Numbered from the stretch's first letter, positions 26,979 to 36,823 are shown. The stretch: 64,000 nucleotides of DNA from Lutibacter maritimus (GCF_900116115.1 NZ_FOZP01000002.1:456122-520121), one strand, 5' to 3'. Numbers and translations: made by a program. The notes: a model not told the origin generated them from the letters alone.

Positions 26979-27881
26979 ATGAAAAAAATTAAATTACTAT
27001 TAGGGGTTTTAGCTTTACTTTCCATTACAACTGTTTTTGGTCAACAAGATCCTCAATATACGCAGTATATGTACAATATGAATGTTTTAAACCCAGCATA
27101 TGCAGGTTCTAAAGAAATCACAAGTATCGGTTTGCTTGGTCGTACTCAATGGGTTGGCGTAGAAGGTGCTCCTAAAACTGTTACACTTTCAGTGCATTCG
27201 CCAGTTGGAAGAGCAGTCGGTTTAGGATTATCTGTAATTCATGACGAAATAGGCCCTGTTAAAGAAGATAATGTGTATGCAGATTTTTCGTATACAATTT
27301 ACACATCAAATGAAGGTAGATTAGCATTTGGATTAAAAGCAGGTGTTACTTTTATGGATGTTAGAGAATTAATAACTGTAGATCCAGATCCATTAAACAT
27401 TCCAATTCATCAAACTTCTCCTAATTTTGGAGCTGGAATACTGTATTACAATGATAGATTTTATGCAGGTTTATCCGCACCTAACTTTTTAGAAACAAGG
27501 CATCTTGAAAAAGAAGGTGGTATTGTAAGTACAGCTTCAGAAAAAATGCATTACTTTTTTACAACTGGATATATTTTTGATGTAGCAGATAATTTAAAAT
27601 TAAAGCCATCTACAATGATTAAAGCTACTGCAGGGGCACCGTTATCAGTTGATTTATCATTAAATCTTTTAGTAGATGAAAGAGTTGAGTTAGGGTTATC
27701 TCACAGACTTGATGATTCTATAAGTGGAATGATTGGTTTTCAGGTAAATGATGATTTTAGAGTGGGTTACGCATATGATTATACAACTTCCAAATTTGGG
27801 GATTTTAATTCAGGATCACATGAAATTATGTTGTTGTTTGATTTTAATATAAAAAATATTAAGAGTCCTAGATTCTTTTAA
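26979..27881 (+). CDS. PorP/SprF-family outer membrane protein
   Basis: A 300-residue type IX secretion-associated outer-membrane beta-barrel. The signal peptide ends near FGQQ (about 22). The start of the mature protein, DPQYTQYMYNMNVLNPAYAGS, is the family hallmark. SprF in Flavobacterium is needed for the surface location of SprB, and PorP/SprF proteins partner with type B C-terminal domains. Its place 59 bases after the giant gene strongly suggests it serves that protein. Confidence 0.95.
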   Translation: MKKIKLLLGVLALLSITTVFGQQDPQYTQYMYNMNVLNPAYAGSKEITSIGLLGRTQWVGVEGAPKTVTLSVHSPVGRAVGLGLSVIHDEIGPVKEDNVYADFSYTIYTSNEGRLAFGLKAGVTFMDVRELITVDPDPLNIPIHQTSPNFGAGILYYNDRFYAGLSAPNFLETRHLEKEGGIVSTASEKMHYFFTTGYIFDVADNLKLKPSTMIKATAGAPLSVDLSLNLLVDERVELGLSHRLDDSISGMIGFQVNDDFRVGYAYDYTTSKFGDFNSGSHEIMLLFDFNIKNIKSPRFF

Positions 27882-27897
27882 TTAAAACATTTTTAAT

Positions 27898-29487
27898 ATG
27901 AAAAAAATTACATTTATAATAGTATTATTTTTTGGAGTATTTGTATTTGCTCAAAATCAAAAATATACTATAAAAAATATTGAAGTAAATACTGAATATC
28001 AAGATTTTGGAGTTTCTTACTATGGAGAAAATTCAGTGGTTTTTGCTTCATCAAGAAAAATTAAAAATGCTAGAAATAGAAAATGGTACTTAAATAAGCA
28101 ACCTTTTTTAGATTTATATAAAGGAACGGTTACTGCAACAGGTGAAATAACAGATGTTGAATTGTTTTCTAAAAAGGTAAATACAAAAGTTCACGAATCT
28201 AATGCGGTTTTTACAAAAGATTTAAAAACTGTTTATTTTTCAAGAGACAATTATATTAATAAAAAGCAAAAAAAGGATTCAAATGATTGGGTTTTAATTC
28301 AATTGTTTAAAGCTGATGTAAATGAAGATGGTGAATTTGTAAATATTGAAAAATTACCATTCAATAGTGATGAGTTCGATACGGGTCATCCAGCACTTAA
28401 TTTTAGAGAAAATAAACTGTATTTTACATCAAATAGACCCGGCGGATTCGGATCAACAGATATATGGGTTGTAGATATTAATAAAGATGGTACTTACGGA
28501 ACACCTGTAAATATGGGACCAAATGTTAATACAGCAAAAAAAGAAATGTTTCCATATATAAATAGTGATAATATACTATATTTTTCTTCAGATGGATATA
28601 GAGAAGGTTTGGGAGGATTAGATATTTATGAAACCAAAATTATTGCCAATGAAGTAATTGAAAAACCAATTAATTTAGGCATTCCTATAAATAGTGACAA
28701 AGATGATTTTTCAATTGTTTTTCAAAAAGGAAATAAAACGGGTCATTTTACTTCTAAAAGAGAAGGCGGTAAAGGCGATGATGATATTTATTATTTTGAA
28801 GAACTAAAACCTGTTAAAGTTAATTGTGAACAATTTGTTGAAGGGCAAGTAAGAGAAAAGGATTCAGGAGCTTTATTACCAGGAGCTTTGGTAGTTTTAT
28901 ATGATGGAAATGGAAATAAAATTGAAAGTGTTATTGCCGATAAATATGCATCATTTAGTTTTAAAGTAGCTTGTGAAACGCCATATAAGGTAGTGGGAAC
29001 TAAAGAAAATTACAATGAAGATTCAGAAATATTTACAACTTCAAATGTAGTAGATTTAGAATTAGCTATTGGATTAACATTGTCACCTAGTGAGTTTGTA
29101 AATGTTAGAGGTAAATTAATGGTAAATATAAATCCAATTTATTTTGATTTAGATAAATCAGACATTAGAAAAGATGCTGCAATTGAATTGGAAAAAGTAC
29201 TATTAATTATGAGAAAATATCCTAATTTAAAAATTGACTTAGGATCACATACAGATAGTAGAGCTCCAGATTTGTACAACATTAAATTATCTGAAAGAAG
29301 AGCCAAATCAACCAGAGATTGGATTATTGATAAAGGCATTGACCCTTCAAGAATAACAGGTAAAGGTTATGGAGAAACACAATTAGTAAATAAATGCTCT
29401 AATGGTGTTAAATGTAGCGAACCAGACCATCAATTAAATAGAAGAACTGAATTTGTTATTGTAAACCCAGATGCAATTAAACAATAA
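27898..29487 (+). CDS. PD40 / carboxypeptidase-regulatory-like / OmpA protein
   Basis: A 529-residue exported protein. After the signal peptide (to about 19, FAQNQ) come WD40-like PD40 propeller repeats (about 60-310; LYFTSNRPGGFGSTDIWV, ILYFSSDGYREGLGGLDIY). A carboxypeptidase-regulatory-like beta domain follows (about 315-395), then an OmpA peptidoglycan-binding domain (about 405-525; YFDLDKSDIR, LGSHTDSRA, NRRTEFVI). It starts 16 bases after porP, so the two are one operon. It probably ties the outer-membrane adhesin machinery to peptidoglycan. Confidence 0.93.
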   Translation: MKKITFIIVLFFGVFVFAQNQKYTIKNIEVNTEYQDFGVSYYGENSVVFASSRKIKNARNRKWYLNKQPFLDLYKGTVTATGEITDVELFSKKVNTKVHESNAVFTKDLKTVYFSRDNYINKKQKKDSNDWVLIQLFKADVNEDGEFVNIEKLPFNSDEFDTGHPALNFRENKLYFTSNRPGGFGSTDIWVVDINKDGTYGTPVNMGPNVNTAKKEMFPYINSDNILYFSSDGYREGLGGLDIYETKIIANEVIEKPINLGIPINSDKDDFSIVFQKGNKTGHFTSKREGGKGDDDIYYFEELKPVKVNCEQFVEGQVREKDSGALLPGALVVLYDGNGNKIESVIADKYASFSFKVACETPYKVVGTKENYNEDSEIFTTSNVVDLELAIGLTLSPSEFVNVRGKLMVNINPIYFDLDKSDIRKDAAIELEKVLLIMRKYPNLKIDLGSHTDSRAPDLYNIKLSERRAKSTRDWIIDKGIDPSRITGKGYGETQLVNKCSNGVKCSEPDHQLNRRTEFVIVNPDAIKQ

Positions 29488-29497
29488 AGATAATTTT

Positions 29498-29534
29498 AAA
29501 AACAAAAATCCACTAAATGTGGATTTTTGTTTTT
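29498..29534. terminator. Intrinsic terminator after the adhesin-porP-ompA operon
   Basis: A 16-base perfect stem, AAAAACAAAAATCCAC / GTGGATTTTTGTTTTT, with a five-base loop and a T-rich tail. It ends the operon and separates it from the second OmpA gene. Confidence 0.85.
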
Positions 29535-29654
29535 AATCAGTTTAATAGATTTTTTTAAGTAAAACCTAATTAAATTTATATATGTTTTATTATAATTTGT
29601 AAATCTTTCTTCAATATTCTGATAATAATTAGTGTTTTGTAATTAATTGAAAGT

Positions 29655-29662
29655 TATTTTTG
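29655..29662 (+). promoter_or_regulatory. -7 element of the second OmpA gene
   Basis: TATTTTTG, exact TAnnTTTG, 23 bases before the ATG at 29685. A TTTG at 29636-29639 is 15 bases upstream, slightly short for a -33 box. It shows that the gene has its own promoter and makes a TTG start at 29670 unlikely. Confidence 0.5.
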
Positions 29663-29684
29663 TAGAGCCTTGATAATTAGCACG

Positions 29685-30836
29685 ATGATGTTTAAAAAGT
29701 TTTTTTGGCATTATATTATCAATTACAAAAATTATAATAGCTCATTGTTAGCATTAATATTTGTAATATTAGGTGAAGTATGTTTTAAAAATAAGATTTT
29801 TGCTCAATCTTTTGAATCGGTAAAAATTATAAGTGTGCTTTCAGGAAGTGGAACAAATAATGCCTTATTTAAAGCAACTTCATCTACAATTCCATCATTA
29901 GCATACATTAAAGCACAAAAAATTGGAGGTCCTCAAAACGGTTTTTTCACCCAACAAGGTGATGACATTAGATATACTGCAATTTCTTCAACATCTGGAA
30001 TACCAGGAAACTTAAGCCGAATTAGATTTACGTTTTTAAAATCCGATAAAAAAACACCAATTGAAGGTAATAATTTTAGATTTATTATAAATGATATTGA
30101 CGGACCAGACAATGAAGCTTTAGCAACCAATTGTGACGCTAATTTAAGGTTTTTAGGTACTGCAAATCCAACAAATTTAATTGTAGCAAACTTACCTCCA
30201 AATATTATTGCAGTGGGTTCTCTTGAAGAAAATGATGGACCAACCAGTAGAGTTATGTTTGAGTTTAGCAATGTGTCGGTTATTGAATTAGATAATTATG
30301 CCAATGACGGTTATCTAAAAGATTTTGATATGAATAATGATTATCCAATTTCAACACCATTATATGTGCGTTGTAAAACAGTTAGTAGCAGTTTATATAC
30401 GCAAAATAGCGCTGAAATTGAAAAACAGCCTATTGAATTTGAAAAAAATAATGATTTGGTATTAATTAAAACAAATACCATATATTTTGATTTGGACAAA
30501 TCAGAAATTAGAGCAGACGCAAAAAAAGAGTTAGAAACAGTGTTGGATATACTGAATAAGTATCCCGAAATTCAAATTAGCATTCAATCGCATACTGATT
30601 CCAGAGCGCAAGATGAATATAATATAAAATTATCTAATGAAAGGGCTAAAGCTTCTGCAAATTGGCTTATTGAAAAAGGCATAAATTCTGCAAGAATATC
30701 AACAAAAGGTTTTGGAGAAACTAAATTGGTAAATAAATGTTCAAATGGAATTGATTGCACTGAAGAAGAACATCAAATGAATAGAAGAACCGAATTTGTT
30801 GTAATAAACCCTGAAGTTATAAAAAAAGAAGAATAA
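29685..30836 (+). CDS. OmpA-family protein with unrecognised N-terminal domain
   Basis: A protein of 383 residues from the ATG at 29685 (a second ATG follows at once; a TTG 15 bases earlier is too near the promoter). A basic N-terminus and a hydrophobic segment (about 17-40, ending KIFAQ) form a long signal peptide. Residues about 45-240 are a beta-rich domain that I do not recognise, with acidic loops such as NDIDGPDNE. The C-terminal 120 residues are an OmpA domain (YFDLDKSEIRADAKKEL, SHTDSRAQDEYN, NRRTEFVVI). This domain is closely related to that of the preceding gene, so it probably arose by duplication. Confidence 0.88.
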   Translation: MMFKKFFWHYIINYKNYNSSLLALIFVILGEVCFKNKIFAQSFESVKIISVLSGSGTNNALFKATSSTIPSLAYIKAQKIGGPQNGFFTQQGDDIRYTAISSTSGIPGNLSRIRFTFLKSDKKTPIEGNNFRFIINDIDGPDNEALATNCDANLRFLGTANPTNLIVANLPPNIIAVGSLEENDGPTSRVMFEFSNVSVIELDNYANDGYLKDFDMNNDYPISTPLYVRCKTVSSSLYTQNSAEIEKQPIEFEKNNDLVLIKTNTIYFDLDKSEIRADAKKELETVLDILNKYPEIQISIQSHTDSRAQDEYNIKLSNERAKASANWLIEKGINSARISTKGFGETKLVNKCSNGIDCTEEEHQMNRRTEFVVINPEVIKKEE

Positions 30837-30863
30837 AAAAGCCACTGTTTTTGTGGCTTTTTT
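30835..30863. terminator. Bidirectional terminator between ompA-like gene and sufD
   Basis: AAAAAAGCCAC / GTGGCTTTTTT stem of 11 bases, seven-base loop, T tract on the plus strand and A tract on the other side. It serves both convergent genes. Confidence 0.85.
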
Positions 30864-30882
30864 ATTTTTATAATAGAAATTT

Positions 30883-32205
30883 TTAAAGTTCAAATCCTAA
30901 ATTAACACCTAAATTTTTAGCAATTAATTTAGTAATTCTAGTTTTTAATTGTGGTATTTTAATTTTGTTTACAACATCATTTCCAAAGGCAAAAAGCAAT
31001 AAAGCTTTCGCTTCTTTTTTAGGAATTCCTCTAGATTGCATATAAAATAAAGCACTTTCATCTAATTGTCCAATGGTACAACCGTGCGAACATTTAACAT
31101 CATCAGCAAAAATTTCTAATTGAGGTTTTGCATTTATACTTGCGCCATCATCAATTAAAATATTGTTATTTTGCTGAAAAGCATTTGTTTTTTGTGCTTC
31201 TTGTTGTACAATTACTTTTCCATTAAAAACCCCTGTAGATTTATCAGCATAAATACCTTTATACAACTCGTGACTTTCACAATTTGGGAATTTATGATTT
31301 ACTAACGTATGATTATCCACATGTTGTTTTCCGTTTAAAATAGAAATACCATTTAAATTAGTTGTAATATGTTCGCCTTCGTGGTAAAATTCTAAATTAT
31401 TTCTAGTGATATTACCTCCAAAAGAATACGTGTGAACCGAAGCTACACTTTGTTGTTTTTGCGACACAAAGGTACTGTCAATTAACGAAGAATTTTCAGT
31501 ATCATTTTGAATTTTATAATAATCTACAATGGCTCTTTTATGAACAAATATTTCAGTAACAGAATTTGTTAACGTAGTATTTTTTGATAAATTTTGATGA
31601 CGTTCAATTATTTGAACGTGCGAATTTTCACCAACAACTACTAAATTTCTAGGTTGTAGTAAAATTTCTTTTTCGCTACCAGTTGAAAAATTTAAAATTT
31701 GGATAGGTTTTGGAACAATGGTATTTTTAGGAATATTAATAAATGCACCTTCTTTGGTAAAAGCCGTGTTTAATTCCGATAAACTATTATTGTTTTTAGC
31801 AATGGTATTAAAATAATTATCAACAACCATTTTGTATTTAGGTCTGTTTAATGCAGATGATAACACACAAACATCACAATCATCATGTGTTGTATCAGAT
31901 AAAAATGAACTAAAAACGCCATCAATAAATATTAAAGTATAAGACTCAATATCATTAATTAAGTAATTTTCAATGTTTTTAAAACCAGTTGATTTTTCAG
32001 TAGCAGAAAACAAACTAAAATCGTGTTTTAGCAATGGTTTTAAATTGGTGTATTTCCATTCTTCATCTTTTTTTGAAGGAAATCCTTCTTTTTCAAAGTT
32101 TTGAATAGCTTTTGTTCTAATAGAATGAACGCTTGAGTCTAAATCAAGAATTCCTTTATTTTCAAAAGCTAAAAATGAAGAAACTAATTTTTCTTTTAAA
32201 TCCAT
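30883..32205 (-). CDS. sufD: Fe-S cluster assembly protein SufD
   Basis: A 440-residue beta-helix scaffold subunit of the SufBCD complex. The C-terminal conserved stretch KCSHGCTIGQLDESALFYMQ and the following SRGIPKKEAKALL are the SufB/SufD family signature. It is the last gene of the iscA-sufB-sufC-sufD operon, 7 bases after sufC. Confidence 0.95.
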   Translation of the reverse strand: MDLKEKLVSSFLAFENKGILDLDSSVHSIRTKAIQNFEKEGFPSKKDEEWKYTNLKPLLKHDFSLFSATEKSTGFKNIENYLINDIESYTLIFIDGVFSSFLSDTTHDDCDVCVLSSALNRPKYKMVVDNYFNTIAKNNNSLSELNTAFTKEGAFINIPKNTIVPKPIQILNFSTGSEKEILLQPRNLVVVGENSHVQIIERHQNLSKNTTLTNSVTEIFVHKRAIVDYYKIQNDTENSSLIDSTFVSQKQQSVASVHTYSFGGNITRNNLEFYHEGEHITTNLNGISILNGKQHVDNHTLVNHKFPNCESHELYKGIYADKSTGVFNGKVIVQQEAQKTNAFQQNNNILIDDGASINAKPQLEIFADDVKCSHGCTIGQLDESALFYMQSRGIPKKEAKALLLFAFGNDVVNKIKIPQLKTRITKLIAKNLGVNLGFEL

Positions 32206-32212
32206 AGTTTTA

Positions 32213-32950
32213 TTATTTCAACCAGTCGTAACCTTTTTCTTCTAATTCTAAAGCTAATTCTTTACCACCAGATTTTACAATTTTTCCGTTATATAAAACA
32301 TGTACAAAGTCTGGAACAATATAATCTAACAAACGTTGGTAATGCGTAATTACTAAAACTGCATTGTCACTGCTTTTTAATTTGTTTACACCATTAGCTA
32401 CTACTTTTAAAGCATCAATATCTAAACCAGAATCGGTTTCATCTAAAATGGCTAATTTTGGTTCTAACATTGCCATTTGAAAAATTTCATTACGTTTTTT
32501 TTCACCTCCTGAAAAACCTTCATTTAATGATCGTGATAAAAATTTTCTGTCAATTTCTAATAAATCGGCTTTTTCTCTAATTAGCTTTAACATATCTTTT
32601 GCGGGCAATTCTTCTTGTCCTTTTGCTTTGCGAGTTTCGTTAATAGCTGTTTTAATAAAGTTGGTAACTGTTACGCCTGGGATTTCAACAGGATATTGAA
32701 ATGATAAAAACACACCTTTGTGCGCTCTTTCTTCAGGAGCTAAATCTGCTAAATCTTCACCATTTAAAACTACAGATCCTGCGGTAACTTCATATTCTTC
32801 TTTTCCAGCAATTACTGCAGATAATGTACTTTTACCAGAACCATTTGGTCCCATAATAGCGTGCACTTCTCCAGCTTTTATTTCAAGATTTATTCCTTTT
32901 AAAATTTCTTTATCGTTGATACTTGCGTGTAAATTTTTTACTTGTAACAT
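32213..32950 (-). CDS. sufC: Fe-S cluster assembly ATPase SufC
   Basis: A 245-residue ABC-type ATPase without membrane partners. Walker A is GPNGSGKST near 34-42. The SufC-type signature is EGFSGGEKKRNEI, and Walker B is AILDETDSGLDID. It energises cluster building on SufB/SufD. The 72-base gap from sufB shows no terminator with a T tract. Confidence 0.97.
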   Translation of the reverse strand: MLQVKNLHASINDKEILKGINLEIKAGEVHAIMGPNGSGKSTLSAVIAGKEEYEVTAGSVVLNGEDLADLAPEERAHKGVFLSFQYPVEIPGVTVTNFIKTAINETRKAKGQEELPAKDMLKLIREKADLLEIDRKFLSRSLNEGFSGGEKKRNEIFQMAMLEPKLAILDETDSGLDIDALKVVANGVNKLKSSDNAVLVITHYQRLLDYIVPDFVHVLYNGKIVKSGGKELALELEEKGYDWLK

Positions 32951-33022
32951 CTTTTAATTTTGATTAAAGGTTAAAGGCTTTAGATTTTATTTTTAAACTT
33001 TTAACTTCTTACTTTTTAATTT

Positions 33023-34471
33023 TTATCCTACTGATCCTTCTAAACTAATTTCCAATAATTTTTGAGCTTCCACTGCAAATTCCATTGGTAATTTATTTAA
33101 TACTTCTTTACTAAAACCGTTTACAATTAAGGCAATGGCTTTTTCAGTATCTATACCACGTTGGTTACAATAGAACAATTGATCTTCACCAATTTTACTA
33201 GTGGTTGCTTCGTGTTCTATTTGTGCAGTTTTGTTTTTTGCTTCAATATATGGAAATGTATGTGCGCCACATTTATTACCCATTAATAAAGAATCACATT
33301 GTGAAAAATTACGAGCATTATTAGCGCGCGCTCCAACTTGAACTAATCCTCTGTATGAGTTTTGTGAATGACCAGCTGAAATTCCTTTTGAAATAATAGT
33401 ACTTCTTGTATTATTTCCTAAGTGAATCATTTTTGTGCCAGTATCTGCTTGTTGATGATTGTTAGTAACTGCAATAGAATAAAACTCTCCAACTGAATTG
33501 TCACCTTTTAGCACACAACTAGGATATTTCCAGGTTACTGCACTACCAGTTTCTACTTGAGTCCACGAAATTTTTGCATTTTTTTCACACAAACCACGTT
33601 TGGTTACAAAATTATACACTCCACCTTTTCCTTCTTTATCGCCAGGAAACCAGTTTTGCACTGTTGAATATTTTATTTCAGCATCATCTAAAGCAATTAA
33701 TTCTACAACTGCTGCGTGTAATTGATTTTCATCACGCGCTGGCGCAGTACAACCTTCTAAATAACTTACATAACTTCCTTCATCAGCAATTACTAAAGTA
33801 CGTTCAAATTGCCCAGTTCCACCTTCGTTAATTCTAAAATAAGTAGATAACTCCATTGGGCAGGTTACACCTTTTGGGATGTAGCAAAATGATCCATCAG
33901 AAAATACTGCAGAATTTAAAGCGGCATAAAAATTATCGGTTTTAGGAACAATGGTTCCTAAATATTTTTTCACTAATTCTGGATGTTCTTGAATTGCTTC
34001 TGAAATTGGCATAAAAATAATGCCTTTTTCTTTTAATGTTTTTTTGAAAGATGTTGCTACAGAAACTGAATCAATAACAATATCAACAGCTACGTTTGAT
34101 AAACGTTTTTGTTCATCAATTGAAATTCCCAATTTTGCAAAAGTTTTTAATAATTCTGGATCAACTTCATCCAAACTATCCAATTTTTTCTTTTGAACCG
34201 GTGCAGAATAGTAACTTATATCTTGAAAATTTGGTTTTTCATAGTTTACATTTGCCCAATCTGGTTCTTCCATTTCTTTCCAAATTTTGAAAGCTTCTAA
34301 ACGCCATAAGGTCATCCATTCAGGTTCGTTTTTCTTTTTAGAAATGGCAATAACAACTTCTTCACTTAAACCAATTGGGAATTTATCGGCTTCTATATTT
34401 GTATAAAAACCATATTCATACTCTTTGGTTTCGAGTTCTTTTTTTAAATCGTCTTCAGTAAATTTGCTCAT
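33023..34471 (-). CDS. sufB: Fe-S cluster assembly scaffold SufB
   Basis: A 482-residue SufB of normal length. Typical segments are [39 protein letters not shown] and the C-terminal [18 protein letters not shown]. It lies between the A-type carrier gene and sufC on the minus strand and forms the scaffold with SufC and SufD. The 134 bases between it and the carrier gene hold no recognisable promoter box or terminator. Confidence 0.97.
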   Translation of the reverse strand: MSKFTEDDLKKELETKEYEYGFYTNIEADKFPIGLSEEVVIAISKKKNEPEWMTLWRLEAFKIWKEMEEPDWANVNYEKPNFQDISYYSAPVQKKKLDSLDEVDPELLKTFAKLGISIDEQKRLSNVAVDIVIDSVSVATSFKKTLKEKGIIFMPISEAIQEHPELVKKYLGTIVPKTDNFYAALNSAVFSDGSFCYIPKGVTCPMELSTYFRINEGGTGQFERTLVIADEGSYVSYLEGCTAPARDENQLHAAVVELIALDDAEIKYSTVQNWFPGDKEGKGGVYNFVTKRGLCEKNAKISWTQVETGSAVTWKYPSCVLKGDNSVGEFYSIAVTNNHQQADTGTKMIHLGNNTRSTIISKGISAGHSQNSYRGLVQVGARANNARNFSQCDSLLMGNKCGAHTFPYIEAKNKTAQIEHEATTSKIGEDQLFYCNQRGIDTEKAIALIVNGFSKEVLNKLPMEFAVEAQKLLEISLEGSVG

Positions 34472-34605
34472 TATAATTAGTTGCTAATTCATTAAATCAG
34501 TTATTGAAATTATGAATTGTATTTTTTTTAATAGTTGATAAATTTAGAAAATTGTTAAGAGATATGTTTAATTTATAAATTAAACTTTTCAATTTTTTAA
34601 TGCTT

Positions 34606-34935
34606 TTATAGGGAAAAACTTTCTCCACAACCGCACGTTCTTTGTGCGTTAGGGTTGTTAAAAACAAATCCTGTACCGTTTAAACCGCCCGAATATTCTA
34701 AAGTTGTACCTACTAAATACAAAAAGCTTTTTTTGTCTATAATAATTTTTACACCATTATCTTCAAATACTTTATCGCCTTCTTGGTTTTGTTTGTCGAA
34801 TTTTAATTCATAAGAAAGTCCAGAGCAACCACCACTTTTAACCCCAACTCTAACAAAGTCAACTTCAGGATTAAAGCCGTCTTCTTGCATTAACTCTATA
34901 ACTTTCTTTTTTGCTATTTCTGAAACTTTTATCAT
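34606..34935 (-). CDS. A-type Fe-S carrier (IscA/SufA/HesB family)
   Basis: A 109-residue Fe-S carrier. The three ligand cysteines are visible: one in KSGGCSGLSY and two in the C-terminal CGCGESF. It passes clusters from SufBCD to target proteins. It is the first gene of the suf operon in this window, with a -7 box and candidate operator upstream. Confidence 0.94.
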   Translation of the reverse strand: MIKVSEIAKKKVIELMQEDGFNPEVDFVRVGVKSGGCSGLSYELKFDKQNQEGDKVFEDNGVKIIIDKKSFLYLVGTTLEYSGGLNGTGFVFNNPNAQRTCGCGESFSL

Positions 34936-34945
34936 ATTGCTTAAA

Positions 34946-34974
34946 TAGATTAATTCTAAATAAGTGCAAATATA
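34946..34974 (-). promoter_or_regulatory. suf operon promoter -7 box with adjoining candidate operator
   Basis: The minus strand reads TATATTTG (34967-34974, exact TAnnTTTG), four bases, then TATTTAGAATTAATCTA (34946-34962). The 17-base motif differs from that at the sufS promoter at only two positions and sits in nearly the same place relative to the -7 box. Confidence 0.5.
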
Positions 34975-35159
34975 GGTACAAATATTGATTTATAATAGTA
35001 TTTTAATATGAATAATATCAATAGTGTAATTAGAAATATCAATAGTTAGTATCTTATTATTGAAGTTTTTATTTAAAATTTAGTTCTTTTTTTAATTGAA
35101 ATCATTTCAAAGTTAATTTTAGTTATTTTTATCAATTAAAAATTCAGCACAAATTTAAA

Positions 35160-36782
35160 ATGAAGAAATTAATCTATCTCTCCCTATTTTTTATCAGTTT
35201 TCAAATAACTAGTCAACATGTAATTGATCATAATTTATTAACAATTCCTGAAAAAAGCAATTACGAAAAGACTTCAACCTATGCTGAAGTTATGAGTTTC
35301 ATAAATGAAATTCAGAAAAAATCTGATTTCATTCATATTGAATTTATGGGAACAAGTAAAGAAGGAAAAGAGATTCCATTAGTTATATTGGCAAATCCAA
35401 AAATTTCCAATCCAGAAGAAGCAAAATTAAGTGGAAAACCGGTATTTTATGTTCAGGGCAATATTCACGCCGGTGAAGTCGAAGGCAAAGAAGTGTTACA
35501 ACAATTAATACGCGATATTTTATTGGGAGACAAACAACATTTACTTCAAAATCAGATTTTGCTTTTTGCACCCATTTATAATACTGATTCTAATGATAAA
35601 ATGGAAAAAGACAGAAGACCAAGTCAAGAAGATAGCCCAATTGAAGTTGGAATTCGGGAAAACAGCCAAGGATTAGATTTAAACAGAGACGGCATAAAAA
35701 TGGAAGCGCTGGAAACCGAAAGTTTAATTACCAATGTGTTGGTAAAATGGAACCCAGAAATTTTGGTGGATTTGCACACCACCAACGGAACTTGGCACGG
35801 ATACGGAATTACCTATGCGCCAAGTTATCATTCCGTAGGAGAAAGTGGCACTTACAATTATACTTGGAATACCATGTTGCCCGAAATTACCAAAGCTGTT
35901 GATGCTAATTACCATGTGAAAATGGGAAATTACGGTTATTATTATTTACAAGAAAGTTGGCCGCCAAAAGCAATTTACACGTACAATCATCATCCCAGAT
36001 ATATTGTAAATTTAATGGGTTTACGAAACAAAATAGGAATTTTAAGTGAAGCTTTTGCACACGATCGCTTTTATAAACGAATGAATGGAACCTATGGTTT
36101 TGTTGCAGAAATTTTAGAGTTTACCAATAAAAATGCCCAAAAAATTGTTGAAATTAATGCGGAAGCTGAAAAAAATGCCATTGAAAATGTAAAAAACAAT
36201 GCAGGGAAAATAACCAAAGGTGTTCGGTTTAAAATGATTGCTTTAGATGAAAATATTGAAAACTACAGAACATATAATTATATTCCATTTATTGATGAAG
36301 ATGGAAAACAGCAATATGCACGCGGAACTCATATAATAGAAGTCCCGAATGTTACAAATTATGCTAAGTTTGAAGCAACAGTTGAAAGTAAATTGCCAAG
36401 TGGTTATTATTTGCCAAAATCTATGGAGTTTGTTGTAAATCATTTAAAAAAGCATGGCGTAAAAGTGGAAGAACTTCAAAAAAATAAAACTGTAAAAGGC
36501 GAAGTATTTTTAATTGATTCGTTTAAAAAATCTGATCGTGAGTTTGAAGGTCATTTTATGGCAACTGCTGAAGGAAACTATGTTTCAAAAACAACAACAT
36601 TTAAAAAAGGAGATTTTTATATTGATATGGCACAACCTTTAACAAACCTTATCTTTTATATGTTAGAACCTCAATCTGATGATGGATTGTTCACTTGGAA
36701 TTTTTTCGATAATTATTTAGCATCTAAAAAGGTAAATTCCAAAAAAGTGGAGTTTCCGGTGTTTAAATATTTCAAAAAGTAA
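35160..36782 (+). CDS. M14-family zinc carboxypeptidase, secreted
   Basis: A 540-residue exported metallocarboxypeptidase. The signal peptide spans about 1-18. The zinc ligands are in HAGEVEGKE (HxxE, about 100-108) and in DLHTTNG near 203. A catalytic Glu is likely in LSEAFAHDRF near 300. The C-terminal third is a beta-rich domain without a sorting signature, so the location is probably periplasmic. The 224-base gap before it (divergent from the suf operon) holds AT-rich DNA with no clear plus-strand -7 box. Confidence 0.88.
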   Translation: MKKLIYLSLFFISFQITSQHVIDHNLLTIPEKSNYEKTSTYAEVMSFINEIQKKSDFIHIEFMGTSKEGKEIPLVILANPKISNPEEAKLSGKPVFYVQGNIHAGEVEGKEVLQQLIRDILLGDKQHLLQNQILLFAPIYNTDSNDKMEKDRRPSQEDSPIEVGIRENSQGLDLNRDGIKMEALETESLITNVLVKWNPEILVDLHTTNGTWHGYGITYAPSYHSVGESGTYNYTWNTMLPEITKAVDANYHVKMGNYGYYYLQESWPPKAIYTYNHHPRYIVNLMGLRNKIGILSEAFAHDRFYKRMNGTYGFVAEILEFTNKNAQKIVEINAEAEKNAIENVKNNAGKITKGVRFKMIALDENIENYRTYNYIPFIDEDGKQQYARGTHIIEVPNVTNYAKFEATVESKLPSGYYLPKSMEFVVNHLKKHGVKVEELQKNKTVKGEVFLIDSFKKSDREFEGHFMATAEGNYVSKTTTFKKGDFYIDMAQPLTNLIFYMLEPQSDDGLFTWNFFDNYLASKKVNSKKVEFPVFKYFKK

Positions 36783-36811
36783 TTGTATTCGTTTCATTTT
36801 AAGAATTGCTA

Positions 36812-36819
36812 TATCTTTG
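36812..36819 (+). promoter_or_regulatory. -7 element of thiL (possible leaderless mRNA)
   Basis: TATCTTTG, exact consensus, ending four bases before the ATG at 36824. Transcription would begin at or next to the start codon. A TTG at 36806 in the same frame lies before the box and is rejected as a start. Confidence 0.5.
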
Positions 36820-36823
36820 CAAA

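Noticed and set aside
32951-33022. Repetitive AT-rich 72 bases between sufB and sufC as a terminator or mobile repeat
   Set aside because: Only loose, imperfect complementarity between GGTTAAAG and CTTTTAAC is seen, with no stable stem or T tract.
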